The translations under genes and the position numbers were made by a program. Positions 1 to 12,700 of a stretch of 64,000 nucleotides of DNA are shown piece after piece. The notes under the pieces were generated by a model. The model searched no databases. It saw only the letters and a program-made list of their open reading frames with translations, and had not been told where the DNA came from. How positions within the stretch are numbered: the stretch's first letter is position 1; the number at the start of each line of letters is the position of its first letter. Source of the DNA: Tubulanus polymorphus (Eukaryota > Nemertea > Palaeonemertea > Tubulaniformes > Tubulanidae); NCBI RefSeq assembly GCF_964204645.1, contig NC_134025.1, forward strand, positions 28,674,001-28,738,000, read 5' to 3'.

Positions 1-3000
1 TGTGCTGATATCAACTGACTTCAAATCCAGTGTGACCTGACCTATGCCCTCGTGGCGAGAAAAACGATCGAAATTGTTCACATGAAAAACTAACTGTCTC
101 TCTTTCACTTCCTCGTAAGTTATCGGAAACTTGAAATATTCGTCGAAAACCGGATGACAGGTTTTCCGTTTGACGGATGATTGTCGAGGTTTCGAATCGA
201 CTTGCGGCTGTAGGGCGATCTTTACGTAAGGGTCGCTGAATCCAGTCGTTAAATCTACTGACGGTAAATCTTGAGCTGAAAAACAACAAAAAAACCGTCC
301 TCAACAACATAGCGTAAACCGCGGTGAAAATGTAAAAGCAGGATGCGCGTGCTGCTGCCCTTTAATGGCTTTTGAAGACAGGTTTTGTAAAGACGTAATT
401 TAAACATACACTTGCTTTCCATAAGAAGGCAGGGAAAACATCCGGACAATAATTAGTTCATTGACATTCAGTGAATATGCGACTGGATAGTTCATTAGTA
501 GCGAAATCTCTACCGGGAACACATAGAAAATACAAATCTCTCTCTTGTACAGAAAAAAATTTCGTAGCGCGTTCCCTTGATTAAACTGACTAATCATATT
601 GAATTTTTTGTAAGTTCTCCTTCGAATCGTAGTTCATCGGGAGGTTTTTTGTCATATTCGCCGGAAATATTACAACCAATCCGATTAGATTTGTCCTTGA
701 CATTTAAGTCTTAATCTTTCAACGAGGTCGAAAAGCTTTCTCATTTTGTAATTCCGCGTTATCGGCTTTCTTTTGAACTGTCCCTTTTTTATCGCTTAAG
801 TCATCGCGAACTTAGTGTCATTCAACCTAAAACTTGATTACGATGCTAAATCTAGCGCCTGTTTCTAAGAATCAAACAAAAAGTACGGTTTCAGAAGATT
901 ATGAAAGTCACGTCAACTACGACCTCTCGGAACGTTTATCACATCCTGAATCCCTTTAATACGATGATGCATTTGCACTTTTGTCGCGCACGTTATATAG
1001 TCTTACAAAATCACGGCAAAAATTAGCTGAAATTTCGGAAGACTTACGAATTTAGTTTGAGTTTTTGCGTACGAAGTGCGGGGGCCTAATACAATTTCAG
1101 AATTCCTATATTACGAAGCTTACACGACTGGTTCGATCGAGTAAAGTTGCAGAGCGTGCAGATGAACAGGAAATGTCAAACGTATTGTATTTCAAGGGTG
1201 TGGTGACACAACATTCAAAACTAGAGCGGGATAAAACAGCGCTGATAGAAAACCTCTTTGTCATAGAAACAATAATGACATTATGAATTCGACGTCATAT
1301 GTAAAATAATCTTATTTTCTTGAATATTTATCATAAAAGTGAAATACATGATCTACACCTCGCAAAATTGGGCCACCAATCTGGTAATGTTTCGCGTATT
1401 TGTTACTGTTTGACATCAAAGGCGTGGAATCCGATAAGATGTTCGAAACGTGTGGAACTCTTAATTACTTCAAGCAGTCATCTCAACTGACCATTTTTAA
1501 CATCTTATTTATTATATCCTTACCTTCAATAAGATGTACCACTAGATCGGATGTTTTGAACTCGTATTTCAATCTGACATGTAAACGACCGAGTCTTTTG
1601 ACGCTGTCACCGGATTCCTGGCGTAACACGGCGTCTTTCTTCTGGTACAAATCTGGCTGTATCGTTCCTGTACAGAGAAAGTGAACATATCATGTAACAA
1701 AAAGAATAAATCGGTCATAGATAGAGAGAAAATGAATCAATTGATTTTTTCATCGAAATATTTTCATGGGGTAAAATGTGGTAAAATTGAAGTAAGTGAA
1801 GGAAGTAAGTAAATTCTCAAATATCTTAATATAAGTATGAATATCGGTAGATGATACATCACAAATTCAATCGAAAATTTACATTATTTAGAGGCTTAAG
1901 TGCTTTTTCTTTCGGGGATGAATAACCTACCAAGGGGTACGTCAAACCCGGAACTATTCAGACTGCTATTACTACACGCTCCAATACTGATATTATCATC
2001 AACTGGAGACTCAGGGACTTTCATGCGTTCCCTTTGTATTGTCGGTATCGGGCTCGGAGTCGTGCGAGGCTGGACCGGCAGGTGCTCTTTAGAAATCTGC
2101 AGTTCCTGCAATGAAATTCACAGCAAATTTCTTATGAGCTGTAGGTGATGATTCACGTACCCGATATGGGTGGAGTTGTCGGTTTTATGTAGGTTTAGAC
2201 TTTCTCCATAAATAAATCCCATTTATATGTTTTCCATATTTGCCTGTCATCTAAGACCAATACTCACTTATTCAGAATAATCATTGGAAGAGAAATATAA
2301 CTGTTTTATTTTGGCTTTAGGTTTCATCAGTTAATTTGAACGGGTATATATCACTATAGTTCAGGGAAACGCCTATTTATACCAGGTATTCCCGTATACC
2401 ACCCATGTACGTGTTTATATGATTATCATTCGCAAGAAGTGAATTACATCTTATCACCAAATTCTAATTTGGCTAGTTTCACTGGACTAGTTTCAGCCGA
2501 GAAAAATAAGTTGTCCGATGAGTGAATTAAGGTAATGATATATCGGTGTACGATGGATCTACAAATAATCAGTGATAATGGAGTCGCAACTGTGTGATAG
2601 AAGTTGACAGTCGGAATAACCATTACGTGAAGACTATAACGTGTCTAATAATAACTAGTTTGTTTTTTCGAAGTTGCTTTTTCGAAAATAGACAGTGCAA
2701 CTGCTATCATCAGACTGTCAGAGCAACCCGGTGAAACATAAAATCAAGCTCATTTAATACTGGTAATTACCTCAAACAACACAGGCGTCGTTTTCCGAGC
2801 GCGACCTGTCCCCGTTTCTAACGATTTACTCCTATTTTTCCTCCACGGATGAAGGACCTGTAGTTGATTGCTACTCATTGTCGACGGATTTGTCACAAAT
2901 TTTTCGAAAATGAAAATTTACATCAAAATATTTTCAATGTATTTTAAACGGTCGAAGGCAAACATTTACTAATTCCATGATAGATACGATCGTCTATCAG

Positions 3001-4025
3001 TTCATATTGCGCACGAACATATTGTTAATCCGCTGCAATTTGTAATTCAGTTCCTATATGTTAGAGAGAAGTAACAGTCACAGAACGGGAAGATCACACA
3101 GGTACTTGCGAATCGCTTCGCGTTCGGCTATTACACTCTATGCGTATATCGTTAGTTTGGTAGTTAGCGTCGATATATTGATGTATTTCTGGTTTGCACA
3201 AAAAAATGATTTCCAACCCAACCCATAGTGTCACATTACCTTAGCTTCATCATACAGAACCACAACGGGTTTACACAGATACAGTGAAGCATCTAATAGA
3301 TTTCCACCCTCTGGGGGCCTAGAGGTCATTAGTTTCAGCTTTAATTGCCGTCACGAACATATTCAAGTATGTGACCATTATAGAGTGGTCAGTACGCCGT
3401 CAGTACACTCGATACTTCTCGATTTTCGAGATGGATTAGATTTTAACAAGTATTAAAATTATGCGCAGATGGACCTTGAAAACGTACAAATTGAAGGAGT
3501 ATCTGAACTATTTAAAAGATTTTTTTTTACATTTAAGACTTTAAAAATGTGATTACTAATGATATCAGAAGCAATACGAAATATACAGGAAAATGATTCA
3601 TCAGTTTTTTTCCTCGTGTTTACGCTTCGAGGGATGTATTGACTTTTACGTACAAACGAACGTTATTTTCCTTTAATCATTTTTATCATCAAATAAAACT
3701 AACATTTCCGGTTATATTTACGCGACATCTAGCGATAAAGATATACACTAAACCTAGGAAATGTCCATTCAATCGTCTGGAAAAGTAAGCTGGTCTACGA
3801 TGTTCAATTATACAGATTGATGCTCACCTGCCCCGATGAGCCAAGATACACGTAGGTGTGTGCCGGTAAAAATTGTCCTGTTCCATCTTCGCTGACATCC
3901 GAATTTGATGGATTTCTGTCTTTTTGTCTGCTGATTACATATCGACACGCCAGTAAACACACGACTGCTAAAATACCACCAACCAGTCCACAAACAATGC
4001 CCAAGCTAACAGTTGTTAGCATCAT
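1..4025 (-). CDS. Synaptotagmin (Syt3/6/9/10-like), 5' part, runs off the left edge
   Basis: Synaptotagmins are membrane-anchored C2-domain proteins that couple calcium to vesicle fusion. Four exons read in frame on the minus strand: 4032-3828, 2105-1931, 1667-1524 and 275-1, all with GT-AG borders and matching phases. The first carries the probable start (4025), a hydrophobic anchor at about residues 7-28 and juxtamembrane cysteines. The second is a Ser/Pro-rich linker. The third contains a GTIQPDLYQ segment like the GxIxPELY motif before C2A in Syt3/6/10, then GRLHVRLKYEF, the first C2A strand. The fourth holds VDLTTGFSDPYVK and NNFDRFSRHEGIG, typical C2 calcium loops. Two of the five usual calcium ligands are changed (N for the first Asp of loop 3, E for the last). 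C2B must lie beyond position 1. Family assignment is firm; the subtype is an inference from the linker motif. The exon starting at 4032 could instead follow a coding exon I did not find. Confidence 0.85.
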
Positions 4026-4526
4026 GCATTCGCTACAAGAGAAAAAAATATATATATATATTTAGCGGAAACTGAACACAAAAATTCTTAACCAAATAAT
4101 GTATTTTGTATTCATTCATTCTGACTTGGAGGTTGATGATAATCGCGTAGAAAAATAGCATTGCTTGATATTGTCATCGGGGATCTGATCTAATGGATAC
4201 CGCAGATCTTGACGACCTTACTTCAAATAAGATTACTTCTACATGTATAATCTAAAAGTCGATCTACTGTACTGTATGTACTGTACAGCGATCTTTTGCA
4301 AGCGTTGCATGTCTTGAATCTTATGGGCGATTTAATAGATCATTTTAGTTTTCTCTCACCCGAACATGATGGAATTTAGATAGCTCATCGAAAGAAGGCC
4401 TACTCCGACATTTATTTAGATTTACACAAAACTGTACAAACAAATCATATCGTTCTCAATTCTACTATTTGCTTAGTTCGGTTGATTTTTTCTTCTAAAA
4501 AAAATCTGCGTTTATTTCATTGCAAG

Positions 4527-4876
4527 GAAGACCCCCGGCAGGGATTCGAACCTGATGGCATCGAGATTGCCACGGCACGAAACCCTGCCATAATCGACCG
4601 TGTGCGCAGATACATGCGCAGTTCAGATGATGTGATTTTTAGCCAATCAGAAATCCCGTTTTATTTTAGCCCGGGTTTTCCCATTTATAGTTCTTCCTTG
4701 AAATTTGCCTCAACGATTATACAACGAGCAATCTGATTGGTGCCGCCAGTTTTCGTTCGGAAAGCTGCGCATGTACCTGCGCACCCGGTCTACTGATGCA
4801 GGGGTTCGTGCCGTGGCTGAGTGTAGCGATGCCATCAGGTTCGAGTCCCTGCAGAGGGAGGATGGGAAGACCCTAG
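4527..4876. repeat. Foldback element with tRNA-like arms
   Basis: The reverse complement of 4527-4640 matches 4765-4876 closely: both arms read GCGCATGTAYCTGCGCAC, then a GTTTCGTGCCGTGGC-like segment, then GCCATCAGGTTCGARTCCCT. The last part resembles the B box of RNA polymerase III tRNA promoters (GGTTCGANTCC), and TGGCTGAGTG in the right arm resembles an A box. The centre is also partly self-complementary (GCCAATCAG versus CTGATTGG). This could be two SINEs head to head or one palindromic non-autonomous element. No folded mature tRNA is evident. Confidence 0.65.
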
Positions 4877-7800
4877 GCGAGAGATATTTACGGCGCAACC
4901 TCATTGTTTACAGTTGGATACCAATTTACGTTCAGCCATTAGTTTGAAAATAGATCCCCATGCACGTGGATTAATCCGATTTTACCATGGTGACAAAACA
5001 CGGACTCTGAGTTAAGATTTGACTCGAGAGTAAATAACCCGTTAAAAATGTACCAATTCTAACTCGTTAAATATCTTGACGCGTTTATAGCAGACTTTAA
5101 TTATCTTCTATCATGAAGTTTGGGCGTCGTTCGTTGTTTCTATGGATAACGCTTCAATTCTGTAGAGTATCACGTTCTATCTTCACAGTACGTAATTGGA
5201 TATTTTATGAAATCAGAATTAATCAAGAAATCCTACTCTTAACTATTCACAGGGGCCTACAAAATACAGAATACAAACACGCATTTCAGACAGCCAGATA
5301 AACACCGTTTATTCATTGTGAATCCTGATATTTTTAAGGTTTTCCAGTACATGTATTCGATTGTTTTGACCGTGGATCGTGATGTGAATAGAATTTACCA
5401 AAACGTTCTAAATCATGTGAAAAACAAATGCTGAACATTTTGTAAACATACTTATTTTCTATCCATTAACTCCGGAATGGGAATACGCCAAGGGCTTTAT
5501 GAGATCATAAAGCATAACGGCATGTAATAATTGGGCAGATTTACAAAACAGCCTGTATAATTCCCACTCATGTCCCTGCTGATAAAACCTAATACAACAA
5601 CACCGCCATCACAGCGTGCGGAGTGCTTCAACATTCAACATCATTGCAGCTGAATTAACATCCCACTAAAAACGATGTTATAATTCCTTTCATAACGACT
5701 CACTGGATTTGGGACTTTTTCCAAGACAGGCTTCCTAAAAAAAGAAAATCTACCAAGCCCCACATGAATTAGTCGCATTTTCTTGAAAGTCTTTGAGATA
5801 TATGCATAACTTATAAAGCTTGCAATGATCGGTTGCGACAGCATTCTACTCAACCAATTATTCATGAAGTTTAATTTCATTTCAAGGGTCTTGTAAATCT
5901 CTGAATGCCTCATGAACTGGGATCGGATGGTACATCTCTAGAGAAAGTGTAAACAACAACATTATGTGGGATCTGATATGAAATCGGATAGCCTGCATTT
6001 TGAACCGTAAAATGTTTTAAACGAACAGATTTCGTCTAAAATGTTTTACTATATCATATAAGCTACATATCACAAACACTGTTTTCGGCAATAAACTAAG
6101 CTGATACCATGGCTAAACTGAACAGGAATGTTTAAAAAGATGACATCTATACATCCGTGCTGATGAGATGCGCAAAGGTATATCAAGGATGTGCGTCATA
6201 TTGTCTCATGCCGAACGGGATTCTTTCGGAATGCTTTTCGTTTATTAATCGCCAAAATTGCAGCAATTCGCACCGAGAAAATACGTACTTAGAAACAAAA
6301 CCCCTTGTGCGGTACTGACGTAGTTTTCTGCTTGAGGATTTTATCACCTATTCTTGACCGGAAGCATATCGTGGAGTTAATGCGACCGATCCCCCCTCCA
6401 GGCGTTAACTACATGATAATGAGTTGCTAATTATGATACCCATAGTCATATATATTACGTTATAATCACATATTCTCCGAAGTCACCATAATTCTGACCT
6501 AAATTACATGTTTATGACTATACAAGGAGGTTTACTCTCGAAATATTATACTGACTGAATTTCATAAAATGATTTCTACAATCTCTCATTTACCTGTTAT
6601 CTGTTATAGTAATATAATATAGTCTTCGACTGAACAATCCAAACGTTTCATTTCCATTTTACTATTGACGTTTGAACTAGTTTAAACGTCCATGGTTTTA
6701 CCAAATTGATGTTGCCTTTAACTGCGGTATTGAGATAAGAATATTTCTATTGCACGATGAACCGTCATGCAAAATATTCATTATACAATGGCAGAAATAT
6801 GAAATCATTACTGCATATGATGATGAATTATTACATGTCTGTAGATTTTGTTGCTGTAAAAGTCAAACCTATTTAGTGATTAAATTGCAAATGCACCGAA
6901 AAGTCATTATTTCCATCAACAAGTCCAATATATAGATACTCCTACTACTGTAATTGCTTTCGCACCTTTTTGAAAGATACTCTCTATCATACTGACTCGT
7001 TACTTGTCGCCCACACCGCTATCGTGTCATTCGAATCTCATTCTTTGATAGGTTTCCCATTACGAAAATGCCTTCATTAATTTCATTTCTCTTTGTAAGA
7101 AGCGCTCTATCTTGCTTTTATTGACAACGACCGTCTTAGTGAAATTAGCAAATTGGAAAAAATCATTAACCAGCGTCACGGGGTTTTAAACACATGAGCG
7201 CCGGAAAAAAGTGTGACATCTTATTTAGCTTCATTGGAAGTAATATCAATGCGCCGGATTATCATACGATTCGTAAAAGCACATATTTTCTAACCAATTC
7301 GTCGATTCTAAGCTTTTACTCGCATCCCCCTTAGAGCGTACGAGCTAATTTTTGCGTAATGAATATTATTGTCAGATTGGTCATAATTTCTACATTAAAG
7401 TGATTGATCGAGGGCTGGTATATCCCTCAGGTAAAAACTGACTGTACGCGTGTGGGTGTTAGTTGATTTATGATGATTAGTAGTGGACATGCATGTTAGC
7501 TTAAGTCGACGGTAATGTGGGGTAATGTGTACATTGCCGCGGGCTAGCTATGCAGTCCGACTGTCAGTCATATATACTGTCCTTACACTGACAGAACAAA
7601 ATTAAACTCAAAACCATCTGTACCAGCACCATAGACACTGAACGCCGATCATCAACATGGTGTAGAGCAGGGAAATTGTATCAATTATCCCCACAAGATA
7701 TGAGTTGCTTAGTAACAATATTGCGATAAGTACACTTAAACGACCTTTCTAGAAAATAAAGCTGCAATGCCCCCATGACATTACAGCTTCTTCCGCATAC

Positions 7801-7917
7801 TGATTGAATTAATGAATATTTGGCAAACATTTTGTTGGAAATATCAGAATTGAAAATTTCAGAGATAATCGTGAGTCAGTCCTTGGGAGGTCCTTGAAGT
7901 GGACTGAAGCAATATCG

Positions 7918-8060
7918 TTTTGATTTGATTTTAATTTGATTTATTTGAAGATTATAATGGTACAAATATAAATACATAATTGTTACAAAATTTATACGTA
8001 TAATTTATGACAATCATCGAGACCTCGGAAATCATTATGTGATTGTCAAGCCGAGGCTCT
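7918..8060 (-). mobile_element. Possible 3' tail of a non-LTR retrotransposon
   Basis: Read on the minus strand, the segment ends in an AT-rich stretch with repeated AAATCAAAT-like units, similar in style to the short tandem tails of CR1/L2-like elements. A small inverted repeat (GACAATCA / TGATTGTC) lies inside it. No coding remains are visible, so this is tentative. Confidence 0.25.
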
Positions 8061-8952
8061 GGAGCAGATAACAAATGCAATTATGAAAAGAAGGAATATT
8101 GAGAATGATGGAATGATACTATTTGGATAATGAGAAGGATGCAAAATTCGATGTTTCTTAGCAACTCATATAGGTATCATGTGTCATCAACGTAATTATT
8201 GACAAGCAGCACACATGTATGGTATTTCAATCGACACAAATCGGATTTTATTCTAAAAACGGTGCTACTCATTTCGAGCTGTTTGACGCTGGTTGTTTTT
8301 ATTATTTTGCGATAACATAAATTTATATTCGTGTCAATAGAATAAACAGAAGGTTCTATCATATAAATTGATGTAAAATATCGAATGACGTCTTCGCGTC
8401 ATTATAGTACATGTGATGGATATGTATATCATGCCTTTAATCATTGGATAAACATTCACTGATCGAATCGGGCGATTATTCCGAGAATTCAGGAGTAGGT
8501 ATTGATATTAACATCAGTTTTAAGGATAGAAATATGATTGCATCCATTTAGGGTGCGACTTGTTGTCTTAAAGAAATACCGAAATAGATGTCATTCCAAC
8601 AGGCCATGTCAAGTAGATATTTTGTTCGTATTTTGTTTGTTGTGATACTTTAAATGAAACAGTAAAAATGGATGCGATGAATGAATTGTGTCAAGAATAT
8701 CATAGAAAGCGGCTCTTCGCTCGCCTTCAATTTACAGACCGGCTGCCATCTTACACTGAAAGAAAGACCCCTCTCTCCCCTCTCTCCGAAATGTGAGACA
8801 GCATACTACATCTGAACTACATAGGCCTATCAATACATGTTTTACACATATACGAATCGTCAATGAACATGCCTTTAGCTAAATCGATACTCGCAGGGAC
8901 TGAAATCATTTCCACAAATTAATCTATAATTTGACTAAAAATCGTTGCTTAC

Positions 8953-9060
8953 CTGTGATTTTAGCGATACCATATGTAATAAGTTAGTACCATGTCGTAG
9001 AATATGATTGACGATTGTGGCCGTTATGTCGTGTTATGAGGCTGACTGACTAGTGTGGAT
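8953..9060 (-). other. Possible untranslated first exon of the synaptotagmin gene
   Basis: On the minus strand a good donor (ACAG then GTAAGCA) lies at 8953/8952. No coding frame leading into it joins the synaptotagmin exon at 4032 in phase, so if used it would be a 5' untranslated exon carrying a short upstream ORF. The 5' limit of the exon is a guess. Confidence 0.25.
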
Positions 9061-9531
9061 AGAAATTACTCTCTCAGTTCGTTCTCTGATATTGTCAGCA
9101 GCTGTTTACATGACGTCACTTACTGTACTCAACCAATCGATATAGCCAGTTCTGATGATAATGGCGTCGTAAGGTTGTTGGTTGTCGCGGAGCCGCTCAA
9201 AGTAAGAGTTGAATACGTATATGAATTAACGAAGAGTCGACGATTTGTCGGTTTATCCGTGTCATCAGATCGTAAGAGCTTCTGATTTTATCAAATGTTC
9301 TTATAATGAAGTTAGTTCAATCGATTGTTAAATCTCTAACAATACAAATTCAATTTTGCAAGATGATATTACGACATGGATATCATCTATACGTCGCCTG
9401 TTATATTTTTTATTTTGGCTCGTTTCCCTTCGGCAAACTTTTCATATCGATCAGCGCTGAATAGCTGTGGCGGGTTAACGATACTTTAGATAATAAACAC
9501 AACCGAGTTTAGAATAGAATGAAGCGAATAA

Positions 9532-9537
9532 TTTATT
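9532..9537 (-). promoter_or_regulatory. Poly(A) signal of the DEG/ENaC gene
   Basis: AATAAA on the minus strand, about 165 bases after the channel stop codon. The position fits a short 3' UTR. Confidence 0.5.
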
Positions 9538-9700
9538 TTCCATGGTTTATGATAGAAAAGATATGATATTCAAGTAAAATACAGACATGTAAATACGTAA
9601 TACATTACATAATGAAATTGTCTTAGGACATCGCAGGTACATAATAATAATGAAAATCAAAAAACCTTTTTTAGTTAATCATGTTTTGCCGCAAGTTTTA

Positions 9701-12700
9701 TTAGTTGGTTTTTTCGCTTTCTTTCGTCTTTTCTTTGAGTCGCTTTCTTGTCTTGATCGGCCCACCGTAAAACAATGCGTCAAAAATTTCAAACGCCGTT
9801 ATAAGACTGGCACCAATACACAGACCCATAGATCCTCCAATATCACCTAAAAAAACAAAACATATATTCAAATCATAAATAGATGATGTCGGTTTTAGGA
9901 TACGGACCAGGATAACTTAGTTTCTTTAATTAAGTGATTAGCTGATGATGTGTATGGCCAATCATAGCATTTATATTACTGTGGATAAGGTAACTTAGGC
10001 TAATACTTACTCCATAGATTGGTAAGAGAATACCCAATTTGTTGCGTGATTTCTTCATAACTCAACTCCGCAATGTAAATGTCGAGGTTTAGAAAATTAT
10101 TCCTAGAAATAGAAGTTGAAGGCGGTGGTTATGGTTTTGAAAAAAAAACATTCGATGATGAAATTACAGAAATAGATGTGGAATTAATTCATATATACAC
10201 ATATTTAATTAACCTTATGAATTCAGTGCTGATTTGACTCGCGTTCAGATATTCGGTGAAATATACTTTGTAATTTTGAAAATGGTCGATAATCAGCGCA
10301 TCGGCTGAGCCAAGAATCGATCTGTAGTTCGATGCGGAGGTCAGGTTGAACAGAGCCGGTTTTAGAAGACCATCTAGTTTTGATCTTGAAACATCGACGA
10401 GATCTAATAGCTCGGCCTGTGTGTTTTGACGAACAGCATCGCACCGTTCCGCCGGAATAAGTTCTTGTAGAACCAGCTCCATATCGTGGCAGGTTGACGT
10501 ATTCATTTGTTCTGGGTAGTAAGATCGTAAGTCGTCTGTTAAGTTCCCGTAAAATGTTGCCGAACATCCTGTAGTCATTAATGTCGTCAGTTTATCCGAT
10601 ATGAAACCCATAACATTAAAGTTGTCGTTAATATTCTGATCGTATATTCTGATTTCATTGAAGACTTTCCACAAGGATAATATTGCATTTTGGACCGGAT
10701 CGCTTATGATCAATTTCGAGAACTCAGTTTTGCTCGAATTTGGATCATTCAGAAAATTGTTAGCTTCATTTACAAAACTTGCGAGTCGTTTTTCGTTTGG
10801 GGAAAATTCGCGAATTGCGGTTTTTATTCCATTACAGAAATTAACGATTTGGGCACTCATCGTGATGAAATCAGAATAAGTGCTTTGAAATATTTCTATT
10901 TCGTTTTTTAAGTGTTCGTATGGCTTGAAAGCAATGCGATCGCTAAGCAAGAATTGATAGTACACGTATTTCTTGGAACCGCTTTCAATTTTTGCAAGCT
11001 GTGACTCTAAACTAGCGAAATCCAAGATGCTCCCATTTCTATATCCGTCCATCAATGCTAGAGTTTCATTGAGACCAGAGATAATACTATCAGATCCTAT
11101 TTTCAATTCATCGAAAATAGATTTTTGCGGGTCCGGAAAGTAACATAGTGCAGAGAAAAGAGCGTCATATTTGGGAACCCGGGTGTATTTATAGATACTC
11201 ATAGGCTTTCCTTCAATGTAACCTCGATACACAAACCCCATTTTCACCTGCGATACGGCAACCAGATTCAACCGACTCAAAGTTCTCGTTATTATCGCGT
11301 CGACTGCAAACGAACTCTGAGAGTCATAACGTGGCCCTAACTGTCCAATCAAAACTCGAAGGTCTGTCAAAAATGCGAAGTAGTCCTTGGCCACGAACTG
11401 GAAATACCGGTCCCGTCTTAGTTCAAATCCACGATTAACGTTATGCCGAATGATATAATCAGCAAACGCTAACACATTATCGTGAACTTTTTTATACGGT
11501 TCAAAAGATTTCTTCATGGCATTGATTTGTTGAAGTATGAAATTCGTCTGTATGTCCACCCGCGAGAATATATCTCCAAGTACAGAGATTTCTCTGATGA
11601 TATTTGTCACATATTGACGATCGACTGTCGCCAGTTTCTTCAGTAATTTGTATCTCTTTTCTCTGGCATTAACGAATTGTCTTGTGACCTGGTGAATATA
11701 AGTTTTATTACGATTAAGCAGTCTATCTCTGTCAATATCAGATAACGCCCCTCCGGATATAAGCGGTTTGTACAGTGTCTGTTTACAAGGGATCGGACAT
11801 CGACAATCTGAAGCTCCGAGACTGTCTGAAAAAGTAAAGATATATTCACCTGAACCGGATTCCACAGTACCCGAGTAAAATTTGATCCAATAATCAGAAC
11901 TTTCAACCAAAATTCGAATTTAAATCTGAAGGTCTTAAGTTGAACTGGGGAAATGGTACTGTGTATTTCACAAGAAATGTTTGTGTACACGATTCTTATA
12001 AGCAATTTCTGTATTACCAAGAATAGGGTCCACGCAATCTGTGATGTCTTCGATGGTGCATTCAGGAAATTGTTCGTCAGCTATATAGAAATAGAACAGA
12101 TCTGATCTGCACTTGAGAGTCAAATTTCTTGTTTAATAGATATTGAGTGATGGTAACAGATTAACAATTCGATACACGAGCCGCGCACAATGCGTTTCTA
12201 CTAAATAAATGATGTTATGGACTCCACCGTTTTTGTGAGTGTCCTTGGCTCACCATTTACGCATTTACTTTGTTTACGGTCGGATAACAACTTATAATAA
12301 TAAAGGTCTAATCGTAATAAGAGTAAGTTGTTTGTTTACCTTCGCTATCATCCAGGTAAAAGTCACGGCATTTACATTTTTCACGTATCTTAGTTTGTTT
12401 ACATTCAGTCTGACAAGCGGCTACGGAGTATGGGAAATATTTCAGTGTGACAGAATCATCGCATTTACCATACGGAGTCTTTAGATTATTCACCTTGAAA
12501 AAACAAACGTTTCTTATTGCAGTCTCGTCCTGGAGACGTGAGAACTTTTTTTAAGAATTTTCTTGGAAATCTTAAATTGAATGAAAGATGATTTAATTCC
12601 GAGTAAAAGTTAAATGGCCACCGGTTGAAAAACCATGAAATAAGATAAGATTGAATTTTTATTAATCTTTATGATTTTTCAAAAAGCAAAAAGATTTAAA

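Larger units (their letters stand above)
4033..8952. other. Intron or intergenic DNA upstream of synaptotagmin
   Basis: About 4.9 kb in which I see no supported exon. It holds a foldback element at 4527-4876 and a possible retroelement tail near 7.9-8.06 kb; the remainder is AT-rich and unremarkable. Confidence 0.5.

Noticed and set aside
1896-1930. Stop codon at 1896 as the end of a separate short membrane protein
   Set aside because: A donor at 1930 removes it, and the phases then lead exactly into the synaptotagmin C2A exons.
4535-4870. Functional tRNA genes
   Set aside because: B-box-like sequence is present in both arms, but no cloverleaf or anticodon stem can be formed from the flanks.
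5641-5913. 90-residue minus ORF inside the synaptotagmin upstream region
   Set aside because: No splice context, homology or composition typical of coding DNA.
10223-10911. ORFs overlapping channel exon 8 in other frames
   Set aside because: The in-frame channel exon explains the region; the others lack motifs.
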